Source: Oopsacas minuta | Lineage: Eukaryota > Porifera > Hexactinellida > Lyssacinosida > Leucopsacidae | Assembly: GCA_024704765.1 (NCBI GenBank) | Contig: JAKMXF010000332.1 | Location: forward strand, 540,018-604,017 | Length of the DNA: 64,000 nucleotides | Direction: 5' to 3' | In this document: piece by piece, positions 60,801 to 64,000 of the stretch | Numbering within the stretch: position 1 is the first letter of the stretch | Layout: every line of letters begins with the position of its first letter | Program-made: the position numbers and the translations under genes | Notes under the pieces: generated by a model | Told to the model about the DNA's origin: nothing | Seen by the model: only the letters and a program-made list of their open reading frames with translations | Database searches by the model: none

Positions 60801-60802
60801 TA

Positions 60803-61384
60803 GTAGCCATGTGATATTACGATCAAAGATTTAATTGGTGTATCAACTCGTTTACACGTATGTATATAAATCAAGTGTAAAATATTGAAATCTTATAAGT
60901 ATGATGTTCCAATAAATGTTAATTCAAAAAAGTTCCTCAAAATGGAATTAATATTGTTTCTGGTAGATGAGATCTATTGATAACAAACAAATGAACCAAT
61001 GGACTTACTCTCAATGGATTAAATAACCTACGAAAAAAAGTCTGACGACTAAATGTCCGGCGACAAAGTGTCCGATTACCGTTATTACCATATATAAAAG
61101 GTGTGAAATTGATATTCTAAATATTAAATTTTAGCATGAAACAAATTTAAATGTCACACATAAAATAGTCTCAGTTGAATTAATAGATATAAAGAAGCAT
61201 ATTCTTGGCATAATTTCAAAATTTCAATTTTGTTTGGGACACTGTGCAAGTAGCTATTCAATTTGTATTAGTTACCCATAGGAAATAGACCCTAAGGAAA
61301 CGATTGGCATGATCAATAAATTTGTATAGCTTCCTTGTTTCATGCAATTGTTATGAAGACTTACGTATGGCCTAATAGCGATTA
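60803..61384. other. Spacer, nothing recognised
   Basis: AT-rich sequence between the mariner and the CACTG-ended element. Confidence 0.45.
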
Positions 61385-63625
61385 CACTGTCCAACAAATT
61401 TTCATCATTTTTTGCTTCTGGAATACACGGTAATGTTTCTTATGTATTCAAGTACCCTGATTCCAAATATCCAATCAGTTTTTCTCTATCAGGCAGAGAT
61501 TTTGTAAAATTCAGAAATTTCCAAAATCATTTTTCCATAGATCTCTATAGAATGTATAATTGTATATGTATTAATACCTTCCGCATATATTGTCTAACAA
61601 TTCAAATTTTCTTAAAATATATAGAATATTACTTGCTGTTTCAAGAGGAGATTATCTGATTGTATTTTGTATTTATTTCTTTTCAATAATGTCTCGTCGA
61701 TGTTCAAACCCAACCGATTCTTTCTGTTATATTTCTAGAGAATTTACTACAAAATTTCAGCAAGGAGAGACATGTCTCCCCTTGTATACAAAGGATATGA
61801 GCAATATTTCGGTTGCAAGATTGGTGATCAAGATAAGCCTTGGGCACCTCATTTTTGTTGCTCAAAATGTGCAATAGGACTTAGTAAATGGCTAAATGGC
61901 TCACGTACTTCAATGCAATTTGCTATTCCCATGATATGGAGGGAACCAAGAGATCATTATACTGATTGTTATTTCTGTTTGACTGATATAAAAGGAATCA
62001 CTTCTAAGACCAAAAAGAATATATGTTATCCCAATCTTCAATCTGCGATTCATCCTGTTGAGCATTCTACAGAATTGGAAGTACCTAAGCCTAAGAAAGT
62101 TTCCTTTGATGACGATACTGTTGAATATGCCATGTTAGATCAAGATGATGAGGAATTTATACCTCCGCCTATGCCACTTGATAAAACAAGACTTCCCCAC
62201 ATCATTAATCAAAGTGAGCTGAATGATTTGGTTAGGGACTTGAATTTGACAAAAGATCAAAGTGAATTGCTTGGGTCAAGATTGAAAGGTTGGAACTTAT
62301 TGGATGAAGAAACTAAAGTTTCATTTTTCAGGACCCGTCAAAGTGATTTCTCTGTACATTTTGAAATGCAGGGGTCTCTATGTTATTGTAACTATGTGGA
62401 TCGTGTGATGGAGTTATTAGGTGTTCAACACGAACCATCAGAGTGGCGTCTCTCCATTGATTCTCCTAAGTACAGCCTCAAGGCGGTCTTACTTCACAAA
62501 GGTAATGTATTACCATCCATACCGATAGGTCATTCAGTACACATGAAGGAGTCTCATGAGAATATGGATATCTTATTGAAACTGATCAGATATGACTCTT
62601 ACAATTGGCACATCTGTGGTGATCTGAAGGTAATTGGACTTTTGTTGGGTATGCAACCTGGATACACGAAATATTGTTGCTTCCTCTGTGAGTGGGATAG
62701 TAGAGCAAGGCAATCCCACTATATAGTTAAGGAGTGGCCACTACGACATCAATTAACTGCTGGTACAAAGAGTGTAAGTTGTCAGTCCTTAGTAAATCCT
62801 GAGAAAATTCTATTACCACCTCTACACATAAAACTGGGTTTGATGAAAACTTTGTAAAGGCGATAGTAAAATACAATGAAGAAGGAAAAGTTTCAAATAC
62901 CTCAAGGACAAATTTCCAAAGGTCAGCGATACTAAAATCAAGGAAGGGATATTTATAGGTCCCCAAATTAGAGAACTATTCAAGGATCTAAGCTTCGAAG
63001 CATGTCTAAATTCTGTCGAGAAAGCAGCATGGAATTCATTCAAATCTTTAAATGAGAACTTTTTAGGAACTAAGAAATCACCAATTTATGAAGAAATTGT
63101 TGTGACACTACTTGATGCATTCAGAACAATGGGATGTAATATGTCTCTAAAAGTACACTTTCTTCACTCACATTTGCAATTCTTTCAGGACAATCTAGGT
63201 GCTGTGAGTGATGAACATGGTGAAAGATTTCATCAAGATATAAGCTCAATGGAAAGTCGTTACAATGAAAAATTCTCTCCAAACATGATGGCTGATTATT
63301 GTTGGTCACTAAAAAGAGATATTCCTGATGCCACATACAAAAGAAAATCATATTCCAAGCATTTCTAAATTAGCATAATAAATGCTAAACCAATTGACAA
63401 TTTTCATTGTAATTAAATCATAAGTATGCATTTGATTAGCCAAGCTAAAGAGATATATTTATAGGAATACACTGGGACAATAATAAAACCAAAATATTGA
63501 ATTTTTCAAAATCGTTGCCTGATAGAAAAAAACTGATTGGATATTTGGAATCAGGGTGCTTGAATACATGAGAAACACTACAGTGTATTCCAGAAGCAAA
63601 AATGCTAAAAATTTGTTGGACAGTG
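61385..63625. mobile_element. CACTG-ended DNA transposon, unclassified
   Basis: Inverted repeats of about 140 bp (61385-61530 and 63480-63625), roughly 85-90% alike by eye, start CACTGTCCAACAAATTTT. TTA lies on both sides (61382-61384, 63626-63628), fitting a 3-bp target duplication. CACTR tips with 3-bp duplications are the hallmark of the CMC/CACTA superfamily, so that is the best guess. The interior is filled by one gene. Length is 2241 bp. Confidence 0.75.
61689..63368 (+). pseudogene. Unclassified transposase, copy 2 (nearly intact)
   Basis: Best copy of the family also present at 2825-4493. It begins MSRRCSNPTDSFCYI (ATG 61689) and shifts frame near 61765 into the 361-residue open frame 61772-62857. 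Two shifts near 62850-62910 lead into the last frame, which ends at 63368. Order of conserved parts: Cys pairs (CCSKC, CYFC), IPMIWREPRDH, an acidic linker, LNDLVRDLNLTKDQSELLGSRLK, EWRLSIDSPKYSLKAVLLHKGN, IPIGHSVHMKE, ICGDLKVIGLLLGMQPGYTKY, CFLCEWDSRA, PPLHIKLGLMK, DEHGERFHQD and MMADYCW. Acidic residues in IDS, GDLK and GERFHQD could form a DDE triad with the CFLC-WDSRA zinc-like insertion; that is inference. The CACTG inverted repeats bracket it closely, which argues that it is the element's transposase. Confidence 0.7.
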
Positions 63626-63800
63626 TTATTGACTATCAATTTCAAGTAGTTTTAACCATTAGTCAAGTCTTGAACTTTACCATTTTATGCTGAATAGAAT
63701 ATCTTTGTAATTCTGACCAAGCTTAAGTATTATTAAACATATCGTTTATACTTATTTATCACAAGATCACAAACATAAACACTATTCCATTATTATTATA

Positions 63801-64000
63801 TCCTCCGCGAAGTTGAACTACCCACATGACGGACAGGACGGTAAATTCTACCGAAGCAGAAGGTCAAATGGGATGGAGTGCTATACTTGTGAGAAACGAG
63901 GTCATGAATGGAAGTTTTGCCCCAATCGAAAGTGTGCAATCTGCGGTCAGAGAGGACATACGCAAGTTCGGTGCCATAAGATGAAGCCTACTAATGTGGT
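63801..64000 (+). CDS. Tandem CCHC zinc-knuckle protein (partial)
   Basis: A + strand frame running off the window end. It contains two zinc knuckles, CYTCEKRGHEWKFC from 63879 and CAICGQRGHTQVRC from 63921, each C-x2-C-x4-H-x4-C, preceded by a basic stretch (KFYRSRRSNG). Such pairs bind single-stranded nucleic acid and occur in retroelement Gag proteins and in cellular RNA-binding proteins; the sequence cannot decide which. The start is not determined; upstream sequence stays open but is AT-rich, and an in-frame ATG lies at 63873. Confidence 0.5.

Noticed and set aside
59464-60802. Perfect TA target duplication for the mariner
   Set aside because: The tips are ambiguous by 1-3 bases, so the duplication is not claimed as certain.

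Overview
The window looks like nuclear DNA of an AT-rich invertebrate animal, most likely an arthropod. The evidence is spliced genes with GT/AG introns, one conserved metazoan host gene, and a dense, nested load of animal DNA transposons (Tc1/mariner, hAT, P/THAP, MULE, a CACTG-ended element, MITEs). The mix would suit a copepod or similar genome, but I cannot name the species from sequence alone.

The one clear host gene is an alpha-type protein phosphatase 1 catalytic subunit on the + strand. Its three phase-0 coding exons are at 9262-9561, 29010-29459 and 45130-45390 (100+150+86 = 336 aa, stop included in the last exon). They are separated by introns of 19.4 kb and 15.7 kb. Nearly all other coding signal is transposon-derived and sits upstream of, inside or downstream of this gene.

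Layout. 1-9261: an Ulp1-like protease relic; copy 1 of an unclassified transposon gene; a 4-kb inverted-repeat-bounded P-like element (4889-8882) containing a decayed hAT. Intron 1 (9562-29009): a hAT nested inside another hAT; an intact DD37D Tc1/mariner-like element (14160-15471); then AT-rich repeat relics including a foldback repeat, a GC-hairpin repeat, a Tc1 MITE and a 31-bp minisatellite. Intron 2 (29460-45129): a P/THAP element (29727-32044) with target duplications; a small foldback MITE; a BED-finger hAT relic; an intact DD34E Tc1 element on the minus strand (37490-38866); a pogo-like MITE; a DUF4371-type hAT relic; a broken DD37E element. Downstream (45391-64000): a KRBA2-like integrase relic; a second GC-hairpin repeat; a large palindrome of two near-identical MULE copies (49857-51124 and 53637-54904) with a hAT inserted between them (51250-53635); a broken DD34E Tc1; a second MULE with a mariner at its 5' edge; copy 2 of the unclassified transposon gene, bounded by ~140-bp CACTG inverted repeats (61385-63625); and a zinc-knuckle reading frame running off the end.

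The transposons are independent genes with no shared pathway. What links them is insertion order, which can be read from target-site duplications and nesting. The points most worth checking are the unclassified CACTG-ended transposon, the MULE palindrome with its internal identity gradient, the two apparently intact Tc1/mariner transposases, and the GC-hairpin repeat found at two loci.
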